Origin: Microcoleus sp. FACHB-61
GTDB taxonomy: Bacteria; Cyanobacteriota; Cyanobacteriia; Cyanobacteriales; Microcoleaceae
Assembly (NCBI GenBank): GCA_014695295.1
Contig: JACJNY010000072.1
Coordinates: forward strand, 1 to 52,164
DNA length: 52,164 bases
Reading direction: 5' to 3'
Below the pieces are notes generated by a model. It was not told the DNA's origin. It ran no database searches and saw only the letters and a program-made list of their open reading frames with translations. The translations under genes were made by a program, and so were the position numbers. Of this stretch, positions 16,493 through 24,807 are shown in pieces (the stretch's first letter is position 1; every line of letters begins with the position of its first letter).

Positions 16493-17689
16493 TCAGCTTA
16501 AGTTGACACTACCTCTGGACACGTTGTCGGTGTCTAACCGATTCAGTATTTGATGGGCGGCCGTCACCCGCGCATCGATCGGGTAGTTCTTATTCGCTAA
16601 GAGGACGATTCCGAGTGCCTTCTCCGGGATGAACGCCACGTAGGCAGCGAAACCGTTCGTCGAACCAGTCTTGTTGATCAGAACGTTCTCCCTCGGCGGC
16701 GACGGAGGATCGATCTCGATCGCCGGATTGGCCTCGTAGCTTATCTTTACGGAGTTCCCCGCAAGCAGGTCTTTCAAGGCGACCGGATAGGAATACTGCT
16801 CCCAGATCAGATCCTGCGTCATCTCGCCAATCCTGAAGTATCCGGTGTGCGTGGCGGCGATCGCACGTTGCAGTTTCTCATTAAGGTTGAACATCCCCAT
16901 GTTCGCCTCGATGAAATGGATCGTGTCGTCGGCTGTAGTCCTGATACCGTAGGCTTCCGACGCGAGAACTCCGGGCATCATCCTAATCGGCTCGTCATTT
17001 TTCGTGTAGCCTTGTGCATAGTTTTGCCTCTCGGAAGAGGGAACGTCGAGATAGGTGCGGTTCATTCCCAGCGCCGGAAAAAGCTTACCTTGCATGAGGG
17101 CAACGAAATCCTCGTTCATGCTCCTGGCTGCGATCGTGCCGAGCATCCCGATGCTCAGATTGGAGTAGGTCCGATACGTCCCTGGAGCGTAGGTCGGTTT
17201 CCAGTTCCTGAAATACTCCATCAGTTGGTCGTTGTTGGTAATTTCGTCAGGGACCTGCAACGGGAGACCACCTGACGTATGCGTCCCAAGGTTTAGCAGA
17301 CTCACCCGATCGAAGTTGCTGCCTTGCAAGGAAGAGAGGTACTTGCTCGCACTGTCGGACAACGAAAGATCGCCGTTGGCTTGCGCGTAGGAAGCAAGCG
17401 TAGCGGTGAACGTCTTGCTAATTGACCCGATCTCGAAAAGCGTGTCGCCAGTAACGGGCTTGCGAGTCTCCTTGGAGACCACGCCGTAGTCGAAGACGTA
17501 GTGCCCACCCCTCGTGACGATCCCCACCGCCATCCCAGGGATGCCGTATTGCAACATCACTGGCCGGATTACTTCATCCACGGCGCTCTTGATGTTGTTG
17601 CCATCATCATCGACCGCGTAGCTAACATTTACCGCCACGCATATGGAAACGAGCATTGCAGCAAGGAAACTCAAAACTCTGGAACTCAT
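16493..17689 (-). CDS. Class C (AmpC-type) beta-lactamase
   Basis: A 398-residue protein with a signal peptide (residues 1-25, cut near YAVDD). All three class C motifs are present: Ser89-Ile-Ser-Lys92, Tyr175-Ser-Asn177 and Lys340-Thr-Gly342 followed by STNGF. The length, the GTHTSGGLPLQVPD block and the FIPEKALGIVLLANKNYP block match true AmpC-type serine beta-lactamases better than generic DD-peptidase/esterase relatives. It should act in the periplasm on beta-lactams or on peptidoglycan fragments. No AmpR-type regulator is adjacent. Full conservation in a cyanobacterium suggests transfer from proteobacteria, as inference. Confidence 0.88.
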   Translation of the reverse strand: MSSRVLSFLAAMLVSICVAVNVSYAVDDDGNNIKSAVDEVIRPVMLQYGIPGMAVGIVTRGGHYVFDYGVVSKETRKPVTGDTLFEIGSISKTFTATLASYAQANGDLSLSDSASKYLSSLQGSNFDRVSLLNLGTHTSGGLPLQVPDEITNNDQLMEYFRNWKPTYAPGTYRTYSNLSIGMLGTIAARSMNEDFVALMQGKLFPALGMNRTYLDVPSSERQNYAQGYTKNDEPIRMMPGVLASEAYGIRTTADDTIHFIEANMGMFNLNEKLQRAIAATHTGYFRIGEMTQDLIWEQYSYPVALKDLLAGNSVKISYEANPAIEIDPPSPPRENVLINKTGSTNGFAAYVAFIPEKALGIVLLANKNYPIDARVTAAHQILNRLDTDNVSRGSVNLS

Positions 17690-18276
17690 GCTTTTGGTAT
17701 CTCCTGTAGTTCCACGGCTCTGTTGACGATCGTGCTCCGGCTTATGCGCGAACGGCTTGATGACTCAATGAACACAGTAGGCTCGATCATAATGTCATTC
17801 AGCTATCGGCAAGTAGCTGAGTCAATAAGCGTTAATTGCACACAACAGAATACCATAACGGCGGGTTGTGTAGCAAAAAAATGGTGGTGTTAACGATCTG
17901 TTTTTGAGCTTTAAATTCCTACACCAAACTCATATCGATTAATAAATAATCCCATTACCAGCTCGTGCATCTCTTCTGTCTTGGAAAAGCAGATAGTCTT
18001 TCTCTACAACCTTTTGATTCTTGTCCTCAAGTTGAAGTGCTTTCTATCAGTTATTTGTGTCTTTCGTTTACCGATTTCATGTTTTTATTGTGGGAAGAAG
18101 CGGTCGTAGCTGCCATAACCATCCGTGCAATACTTCTGACTTCCAAATAATTTAAGCAGTTTATTTAAATGACAAAAAACTTTAGAAGCTGTTTCTAAAG
18201 AAAAGCTAAAAGCAACGTTATAGAGCTTCGATTGCAGGTGATGGCGGTTGTTTAAAGATTGTTTGTCGGTCTTTAA
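17690..18276. other. Spacer between beta-lactamase and ISAzo13-type element
   Basis: Holds the beta-lactamase promoter region on minus and then the InsB remnant at 17911-18165. Nothing else recognised. Confidence 0.5.
17911..18165 (-). pseudogene. IS1-family InsB transposase remnant (C-terminal part)
   Basis: The minus strand reads, in one frame, YCTDGYGSYDRFFPQ, stop, KHEIGKRKTQITDRKHFNLR and TRIKRL, stop, RKTICFSKTEEMHELVMG, then LFINRYEF and a final stop. This is the conserved C-terminus of IS1-type InsB as found in cyanobacteria, including the DGYGSY and RTRIKRL blocks. Two internal stop codons and the missing N-terminus make it a dead fragment. The ISAzo13-type element has inserted about 110 bp upstream. 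Confidence 0.8.
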
Positions 18277-19644
18277 GGAATGAAAAATAAATAAGTTGAT
18301 GACTTATCGGTTATAATGAAAAAAGTGTGAGATTACAATTTTCACTCCTACAGAGATCAACTTACAACGGATTTTTCTACTTAACTATTCTAATTGACTT
18401 TTAAATCCATGTCTTATTCTAATTCAATTGAGTCAGAAATGAAAAAATTTTATAAATCTTTATCAGAAAAAGATAAAAGAAGGTATGCAGCTATAGAATC
18501 TCAAAAATTAGGATGGGGTGGAATTAGCTATGTAATGCAACTTTTGGGATGCAGTCGAAACACCATCGTCAAGGGAATAGAAGATTTAGAAAAAATGGAC
18601 TCAGAGACACTAAAGAGTTCCAGGATCAGAAAGAAAGGAGGGGGAAGAAAAAGTATTCTGTCTACTCAAATCGGCATTGATGCAGCATTTTTAGAAGTTT
18701 TAAAAAATCACACAGCCGGAGATCCAATGAATGAATTAATCAAATGGACTAATTTGACGCATAAAGAAATAGCTTCTGGACTACGAGCGGCAGGTTTTAC
18801 CATTAGTCTCCCCTTAGTTGCCCAACTATTAAAAAAGCAGGGGTATGTGAAACGAAAAGCTCAAAAAAAACAAACAATAGGAGTTAATAAGAATCGAGAT
18901 GCTCAATTTAAAAACATTGCTCGACTTCATGCAGAGTATAGAGAATCCAGCAATCCTATTATTAGTTTTGATACCAAAAAGAAAGAAGTTTTAGGAAATT
19001 TGTATCGTCCGGGAACTCTCTATACAAAGGAACCTGTCACTACTTTCGATCATGATTTTTGGAGTTTAGGTCACGGTAAAGTCATTCCACATGGGATTTA
19101 TGATTGTCAACAAAACCGAGGATATATAACATTAGGAAATAGTAAAGATACCAGTGAATTCGCCTGTGAGTCTTTAAAAACTTGGTGGAATAATTATGGT
19201 AAAGCTAGCTACCCTCACGCTAATTCTATCTTGGCAAAATGTGATGGTGGAGGTAGTAATAATGCTAATCATTATATTTTCAAAGAAGATTTGCAGAAAT
19301 TAGTTAATGAAATAGGAATAGAGATCAGAATTGCTCATTACCCTCCTTATACATCTAAATACAATCCCATAGAACATCGACTTTTTTCTCATATTACCAG
19401 GGCTTGTCAAGGAGTAATTTTTACAAGTTTAGAATTAGTCAAAGCTCTCGTCGAAAAAACTCAAACTAAAACGGGACTATCTGTAGCTGTAAATATCCTT
19501 AATAAAGTTTATCAAACTGGTCGAAAGGTAGCTGATAATTTCAAAAATACTATGCAAATTGTTTTTGACGAATATTTGCCCAAATGGAATTATCGAGCCG
19601 TACCTCAACCTGAGTAATTCATTAAGTTATTTATTTTTCATTCC
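18277..19644 (+). mobile_element. Complete ISAzo13-type insertion sequence (about 1368 bp)
   Basis: Terminal inverted repeats are visible: the left end from 18277 begins GGAATGAAAAATAAATAA, and the right end at 19644, read on minus, begins with the same 18 bases. A TAA trinucleotide flanks both ends (18274-18276 and 19645-19647), consistent with a 3-bp target duplication. One transposase gene fills the interior. The element is AT-rich compared with its surroundings and looks intact, so probably recent. Confidence 0.88.
18409..19617 (+). CDS. ISAzo13-family DDE transposase
   Basis: A 402-residue protein. The N-terminal half carries helix-turn-helix segments (GGISYVMQLLGCSRNTIVKGIEDL and KEIASGLRAAGFTISLPLVAQLL). 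The catalytic half has ISFDTKKKE (first Asp), AKCDGGGSNN (second Asp) and PPYTSKYNPIEHRLFSHI (Glu), matching the DDE core of ISAzo13/Rhodopirellula-type transposases. TTG 18394 is in frame, but ATG 18409 is the likely start. No frameshift, so presumably active. Confidence 0.9.
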   Translation: MSYSNSIESEMKKFYKSLSEKDKRRYAAIESQKLGWGGISYVMQLLGCSRNTIVKGIEDLEKMDSETLKSSRIRKKGGGRKSILSTQIGIDAAFLEVLKNHTAGDPMNELIKWTNLTHKEIASGLRAAGFTISLPLVAQLLKKQGYVKRKAQKKQTIGVNKNRDAQFKNIARLHAEYRESSNPIISFDTKKKEVLGNLYRPGTLYTKEPVTTFDHDFWSLGHGKVIPHGIYDCQQNRGYITLGNSKDTSEFACESLKTWWNNYGKASYPHANSILAKCDGGGSNNANHYIFKEDLQKLVNEIGIEIRIAHYPPYTSKYNPIEHRLFSHITRACQGVIFTSLELVKALVEKTQTKTGLSVAVNILNKVYQTGRKVADNFKNTMQIVFDEYLPKWNYRAVPQPE

Positions 19645-19678
19645 TAAGTCGCAGTCCTTTGAAGCAGCGGTAAGCGGA

Positions 19679-19765
19679 GTGTGTTTGTGTCCGATCGGTG
19701 CTAGTTGCAACATACCCGATCGCGGTTTACGGTACTGTCCAGACCACTTGGTTTGGGTCTGGTCA
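19679..19765 (-). pseudogene. Duplicated internal fragment of the HAD phosphatase gene
   Basis: About 87 bp nearly identical to positions 20164-20252 inside the HAD phosphatase gene. Read on minus it encodes QTKWSGQYRKPRSGMLQLA followed by HKHTP, as in the parent gene. It sits just after the small downstream gene and beside the IS insertion, so it is a partial duplication scar. Confidence 0.75.
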
Positions 19766-20008
19766 TACCCCCTGCTGTGCTTCAATTTCGTTGAGCAACA
19801 TCTCGTCCGAGCAGGACGTTTCCCATTCGCCCTGAAGCTTGAGCCGCACCGACTTTGCGCCACCACTGGGCGTACAGACTACCCAGTAGGTATCCTCCTG
19901 CCCTTTAACCTGAGCCGCATCTTTATTTTCTGCGTTGTGGGAAATCCCAGAATATGCTTGAATACATATCCAGGTAATGCCGTTGCTATCTGTAATTTCT
20001 CGTTCCAT
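19763..20008 (-). CDS. Small conserved-looking protein downstream of the HAD phosphatase
   Basis: An 81-residue protein from ATG 20008 (MEREITDSNGITWICIQAYSG...), ending EIEAQQGV. An AGGA box precedes the ATG. It begins 14 nt after the phosphatase stop and so is probably translated from the same mRNA. Mixed alpha/beta composition, no membrane segment, no recognised family. The C-terminus abuts the duplicated HAD fragment, so the last few residues may be rearranged. Confidence 0.6.
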   Translation of the reverse strand: MEREITDSNGITWICIQAYSGISHNAENKDAAQVKGQEDTYWVVCTPSGGAKSVRLKLQGEWETSCSDEMLLNEIEAQQGV

Positions 20009-20022
20009 GACTATCCTGTGAA

Positions 20023-20559
20023 TTACTGTACTTCTGTAAGGTTGGGGACGATCGCCTCTTGATGTTGCTCGATCCAGTCCCATGCCCATTGAAAGCGTAC
20101 ACCTATTCGTTGGGCAGCTTGTTCATCTTCGGGGCGATCGCCCACATACAGCGAATTTTGCGGGGTGTGTTTGTGTCTGACCATTGCTAGTTGCAACATA
20201 CCCGATCGCGGTTTGCGGTACTGTCCAGACCACTTAGTTTGGCTGTGGTTATAAACATTGTGACGAGTGACGCGGAAACACTTTTTACCCTCAAAGTCGG
20301 GGCAGAAGTAGATTTCTCTCAACTCGGGGAATAACTCAAGCGTGTATTGCTGTTCCTTGATGCACTCTTGCATAGACTTATGACCTGCGGCAACTCCACC
20401 TTGGTTGGTGATGCCGGCAATTATCCAATCGTCTTTGTAAGCGCCAATGGCAATCTGGGCACCTTCAATAATGCGTTGATCTTTGGGATGTTGGAAGTAT
20501 TGTTGTCCGCTGAGCGGTTCACGGAGCGTACCATCCATATCTATTAGTAATAAGCTCAT
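20023..20559 (-). CDS. HAD-IIIA family phosphatase (histidinol/heptose-bisphosphate phosphatase type)
   Basis: A 178-residue HAD protein: motif I LLIDMDGTLRE (Asp7, Asp9), motif II GITNQGGVAAG, then KPRSGMLQLA (conserved Lys) and motif IV YVGDRPEDEQAA. The N-terminal and TNQGG patterns fit the HAD-IIIA group that includes GmhB/HisB-type phosphatases and polynucleotide 3'-phosphatases. Substrate not predictable. It heads a two-gene minus-strand unit. Confidence 0.82.
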   Translation of the reverse strand: MSLLLIDMDGTLREPLSGQQYFQHPKDQRIIEGAQIAIGAYKDDWIIAGITNQGGVAAGHKSMQECIKEQQYTLELFPELREIYFCPDFEGKKCFRVTRHNVYNHSQTKWSGQYRKPRSGMLQLAMVRHKHTPQNSLYVGDRPEDEQAAQRIGVRFQWAWDWIEQHQEAIVPNLTEVQ

Positions 20560-21392
20560 CGTTCCCTAGAAAATTCCCTGTTTTATTAAACATCCTAAGC
20601 TGCGATCCATTTCCTTTCCTCTAGCTAATGGAATGTACTGCTAGGGCGATCGACCTATCTTGAAACGAAAGGGGTTCCCTCACCGCCAGAGATACAAATC
20701 TCGCCCACCAAAGAATTTAGCCCCACCTCACTGCCAGCAGAGACAACCTCTTCCTTTTGCCCCTCCCTCATGAAACAAACAGGAGGTTTACCTCAAGTCC
20801 GATGCCCCTCGAAGCCCAACAACAACCACCTGCTAATTTATTGGCTTCAGTTGCATCGAGCCTACTCCTTAAAATCTTCATTAAAAAAAATTCTTCCGCT
20901 TGAAGATAAAGTCACTCTAGGAAAGTTCGGTCGAGTAGAAATCTACGAGCTCAACTTCTAACTCCCAACACCTTAGAGGTAGCATATTTGCATCATCCTC
21001 AGAGTTGACAAAGACATCTATCTTGAGAAATAACTTTCAATGATTTACTCTAAAATAATTTGAGCAAACAGTGTAACTGAAAGCTTAAAATTTATTTACA
21101 AAAAACAAGAATTTCCTATAAATATTTTTTGCAACTTATTGAATTTATACTATACTAGAATAGAGAGTATTTTTCTATAAGTTCTGTATCAAAAAACCTG
21201 GCTGTTTGGGGACAGGTTGTGGTTATATTTCTGAAATACTTTATGGCGTTTACTAATTAACGCTCAGCAGGTAAGGGATTGCCATTACAGGATTTAAATA
21301 AAGCATTTTTTAGGACACTTGTCTTTAGAAAGGCACTCAGAGCAAAGCAGTAATGTAGTTCCGATTAACTGTTTAAATATTGCCTAGATAAT
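20560..21392. other. Intergenic region before the MFS pair
   Basis: A 63-codon frame at 20770-20961 has no supporting features and is not called. The region ends with a good promoter for the first MFS gene and a long leader of about 230 nt, in which I see no clear riboswitch. Confidence 0.5.
21129..21156 (+). promoter_or_regulatory. Probable promoter of the first MFS gene
   Basis: TTGCAA (21129-21134), a 16-nt spacer and TATACT (21151-21156), about 236 nt before the ATG at 21393. Confidence 0.45.
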
Positions 21393-22925
21393 ATGCTGCA
21401 TCCACAAGAAGATAACATTTTAGTAGAAACGAGTCCTCTGGCCCCTCTGGCCATTCAGGAAATCCCAGACAATAAGGCATTATCAGAGACGGTATTTACT
21501 ACAAACCCGCATCTTAAAATTCCCAAGCGAGATATTCGGAAAAGCCTCCAGGCATTAACTACCGAAGGTGCCTTTGCTACCGTCTTTTACAGTATTATTG
21601 GCGGCGCGTTGCTTAGTAATTTCTTGCTGGATCTCGGTGCCAGTACAGTGGAAATTGGTCTGCTCGCCTCAATTCCTCAGCTAACCAATTTGCTGCAACC
21701 GCTGGGAGCCTATCTGGGAGACCGCATGAAGAGTCGCCACTGGTATTCCCTGTTGATTTTTGGCTCGTCGCGCCTGCCGTGGTTGCTGATTGTACCAGGG
21801 ATTTGGTTGGTCAGCACATCTCGTATCGAGCCGCGCCAGTTGGTGCTGTTGACATTGGCAATTATCTGCCTGAGTAATTTTATGGAAGCTATGGGTCGTG
21901 CTTCCTTTCTTAGCTGGATCGCTGTGTTAGTACCAGACCGATTGCGGGGGCGGTATTTTGGGTTTCGCAATAGTATTGTGACCTTCACCAATCTCATCGG
22001 CGTGCCGCTGCTGGGTCTAGCGGTATCCAAGTGGCCGGGTGGTTCGCTCTCTGGCTTCGGTGTGGTCTTGGTTGTGGGAGTTGTGTTCGCAATACTCAGT
22101 CTGATCTTTCAGTTCTGGATAACCGATGTCAACCCGCAGCTAGTACACGCCGCCGATTCGGATACAGACCACGGCTCGCCCTTGAAGAAAGTTTTTAGCT
22201 TCCTCAAGGATGCCAATTTTTTGAGGTTTTTGTTTTACTCATCCTTGTGGAGCTTTGCGGTTAACATCAGCGCTCCCTTCTTTAACCTCTACTTGCTGGG
22301 GGATCTCAACCTAGATGTCAGCGTGGTAACGCTCTATAACAGCTTGGGAGCTGGTGCTAACTTGCTGATGCTGATGTTCTGGGGCAGACTGGCTGACCGG
22401 ATTGGCAATCGCCCACTGATGATAACTGTGGGAATCTTGGTGGCTCTGACCCCTCTACTGTGGCTAGAATCTGGAACTTCTCCAATTTTCCTTTGGGCTT
22501 GGTTCCCCTTGTTGCACATACTCGGCGGTGCGACTTGGGCAGCGATCGACCTGTGCAGTGGCAATCTGATGATGTCGGTGACACCGCTACGCAATCAGTC
22601 GATTTATTTTGCTGTTGCTGCGGCGGTTCCTGGAATCACTGGGGCGATCGGAATCACCGTTGGTGGCTATGTCGCGACTCTGACTGATTTTGGTGGCTTG
22701 CCAATGGTGTTTGCTCTCTCAGCCGTCCTGCGCGTCGTTGCCCTCCTGCCCTTGGTGTTTGTTCACGAGCAGCGCTCTGTGCCTGTGAGTGAGCTAATGC
22801 GAGTCCTGATCCCAACACTCAAGCGTCAAGCAGGGGCTATTCAAGCAGGACGCACCAGTTTGAAACCATTACCATTAGTAGAAGAACTTGAGGATGAAAG
22901 TCCACCTGCAAGCTCATCCACTTAG
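21393..22925 (+). CDS. MFS transporter (tandem copy 1)
   Basis: A 510-residue protein with about 12 predicted membrane helices starting near residue 60. MFS hallmarks include YLGDRMKSR and the FWGRLADRIGNRP loop between helices. The N-terminal 55 residues are cytosolic, with the pattern RDIRKSLQALTTEGAFATV. The substrate is not predictable. A near-identical paralogue follows in tandem at 23180. A terminator separates the two, so they are probably expressed separately. Confidence 0.85.
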   Translation: MLHPQEDNILVETSPLAPLAIQEIPDNKALSETVFTTNPHLKIPKRDIRKSLQALTTEGAFATVFYSIIGGALLSNFLLDLGASTVEIGLLASIPQLTNLLQPLGAYLGDRMKSRHWYSLLIFGSSRLPWLLIVPGIWLVSTSRIEPRQLVLLTLAIICLSNFMEAMGRASFLSWIAVLVPDRLRGRYFGFRNSIVTFTNLIGVPLLGLAVSKWPGGSLSGFGVVLVVGVVFAILSLIFQFWITDVNPQLVHAADSDTDHGSPLKKVFSFLKDANFLRFLFYSSLWSFAVNISAPFFNLYLLGDLNLDVSVVTLYNSLGAGANLLMLMFWGRLADRIGNRPLMITVGILVALTPLLWLESGTSPIFLWAWFPLLHILGGATWAAIDLCSGNLMMSVTPLRNQSIYFAVAAAVPGITGAIGITVGGYVATLTDFGGLPMVFALSAVLRVVALLPLVFVHEQRSVPVSELMRVLIPTLKRQAGAIQAGRTSLKPLPLVEELEDESPPASSST

Positions 22926-22948
22926 TCTTGAGATGGCGAATTGACGAA

Positions 22949-22977
22949 CCCTCCCCCTAAACGGGGAGGGATTTTTA
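22949..22977 (+). terminator. Terminator between the two MFS genes
   Basis: CCCTCCCC (22949-22956) and GGGGAGGG (22963-22970) form a GC-rich stem followed by ATTTTT. Confidence 0.85.
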
Positions 22978-23179
22978 TTCATAGTTCATTGCAATGAGCT
23001 ACTGCGGGGGCAAGAGCCGCCTTGTGCCATTTCCGAAAATTTAAGTATAATTAAGTATAATTGCTTATCCTAAAAGCTTTTCGACGGATCTATCCTAGTG
23101 GGGATGTGGCAAAAAACAAAATGAGCATTGGTTTTCTGCTTATCATATGTTAATGTAGCGTATATTACCAAGAACGCTC

Positions 23180-24661
23180 ATGAATCCTCTAATGACAGGA
23201 TTACTAAACTTGCAAGGAGTAATAGTTGAAGATTTTCAACGCACCGAGAAAGATTTAGTATTAAAAGTCGAACCAGAGAATAGGGCATTATCAGAGACGG
23301 TATTTCCTCCAAAGCCGCCTCAAAAAATTTCCAGGCGAGAAATTCGGAGAAGCCTCAAGGCATTAACTACCGAAGGAGGCTTCGCTACAGTCTTTTCCAG
23401 TATCATTGGCGGCGCGTTGCTCAGTAATTTCTTGCTGGATCTCGGTGCGAGTACAGTAGAAATTGGTTTGCTTGCCTCAATTCCTCAGCTAACCAATTTG
23501 CTGCAACCGCTGGGAGCCTATCTGGGAGACCGCACGAACAGCCGCAATTGGTATTCCCTGTTGATTTTCGGCTCGTCGCGGCTGCTGTGGTTGCTGATTG
23601 TGCCAGGGATTTGGTTGGTCAGCTCATCTCGTATGCCTGGACACCAGTTGGTAGTGTTGACACTGGCAATTATCTGGGTGACTAATATCATGGAAGCTTT
23701 GGGGCGTGCTTCCTTTTTTAGCTGGATGGCTGTGTTAGTACCAGAGCGATTGCGGGGGCGATATTTTGGGTTTCGCAATAGTGTTGTGACCTTAACCAAT
23801 CTCATCGCTGTGCCGCTTCTGGGTGTAGCAGTATCGAAGTGGCCCGGTGGCTCGCTCTCTGGCTTCGGTGCGGTATTGGTTCTGGGAATCGTGCTGGGGA
23901 TAATCAGTCTGGGCTTTCACTTCAGGATGACTGACGTGAATCCAAAGCTTTTACAGGCCACCGATTCGGATACAGACCACCTGTCGCCTTGGGAGACAGT
24001 TTTTAGCTTCTTCAAGGATGCCAATTTTTTGAGGTTTCTTGTTTACGCGGGCTTCTGGAGCTTTGCGGTTAACATCAGCGCTCCCTTCTTTAACCTCTAC
24101 TTACTGAAGGATCTCAACCTAGATGTCAGCGTAGTAACGCTCTATAACAGTTTGGGAGCTGGTGCTAACTTGCTGATGCTGATGTTCTGGGGCAGACTGG
24201 CTGACCGGATTGGCAATCGCCCCGTGATGATAACTGTGGGAGTTTTGGTGGCTCTGACACCTCTACTGTGGCTAGAAGCTGGAACGGCTCCGATTTTTCT
24301 TTGGGCTTGGTTCCCCTTGTTGCACATACTCGGCGGTGGGACTTGGGCAGCGATTGACCTGTGCAGTGGCAATCTGATGATGTCGGTGACGCCGCTACGC
24401 AACCAGTCGATTTATTTTGCTATTGCGGCGGCGGTTCCTGGAATCACTGGGGCGATCGGAATCACTGTTGGTGGCTATATCGCGAGTCTGACTCATTTTG
24501 GTGGTTTGCCAATGGCGTTTGCTCTCTCAGCCGTCCTGCGGCTGTTTGCTCTCGTACCCTTGGCGTTTGTTCGCGAGCAGCGCTCTGTGTCTGTAGGTCA
24601 GCTAATAGGCGCCCTCTTCCCAGCCAGGCAACCAATAAAGCTGATTGAAGCAAAGGAATAG
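23180..24661 (+). CDS. MFS transporter (tandem copy 2)
   Basis: A 493-residue 12-helix MFS protein, strikingly similar to the preceding gene at protein and DNA level (for example 24125-24440 against 22315-22630, with only scattered differences). The divergent parts are the N-terminal 45 residues and the C-terminal tail, where copy 1 has a longer Ser/Glu-rich end. Family signatures are the same (LGDRTNSR, FWGRLADRIGNRP). A recent tandem duplication with possible substrate or expression divergence. Confidence 0.85.
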   Translation: MNPLMTGLLNLQGVIVEDFQRTEKDLVLKVEPENRALSETVFPPKPPQKISRREIRRSLKALTTEGGFATVFSSIIGGALLSNFLLDLGASTVEIGLLASIPQLTNLLQPLGAYLGDRTNSRNWYSLLIFGSSRLLWLLIVPGIWLVSSSRMPGHQLVVLTLAIIWVTNIMEALGRASFFSWMAVLVPERLRGRYFGFRNSVVTLTNLIAVPLLGVAVSKWPGGSLSGFGAVLVLGIVLGIISLGFHFRMTDVNPKLLQATDSDTDHLSPWETVFSFFKDANFLRFLVYAGFWSFAVNISAPFFNLYLLKDLNLDVSVVTLYNSLGAGANLLMLMFWGRLADRIGNRPVMITVGVLVALTPLLWLEAGTAPIFLWAWFPLLHILGGGTWAAIDLCSGNLMMSVTPLRNQSIYFAIAAAVPGITGAIGITVGGYIASLTHFGGLPMAFALSAVLRLFALVPLAFVREQRSVSVGQLIGALFPARQPIKLIEAKE

Positions 24662-24807
24662 CAATCTATTTATGAACTAGCTTTGGTTGCTTCCCTGAAC
24701 CATGAGTTTCTAACGTTCGTCGCCAGTCAGTTGCGTCATACCCTCCACATCATTTCGATTACCCGATCGACGCTCTACCACTGCTATTGGGCCGCCTAAA
24801 TCCTTGC

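Noticed and set aside
17965..18150. 61-codon plus-strand frame
   Set aside because: Antisense to the InsB remnant, which explains the open frame.
20770..20961. 63-codon plus-strand frame before the MFS pair
   Set aside because: No supporting motif and poor start context.
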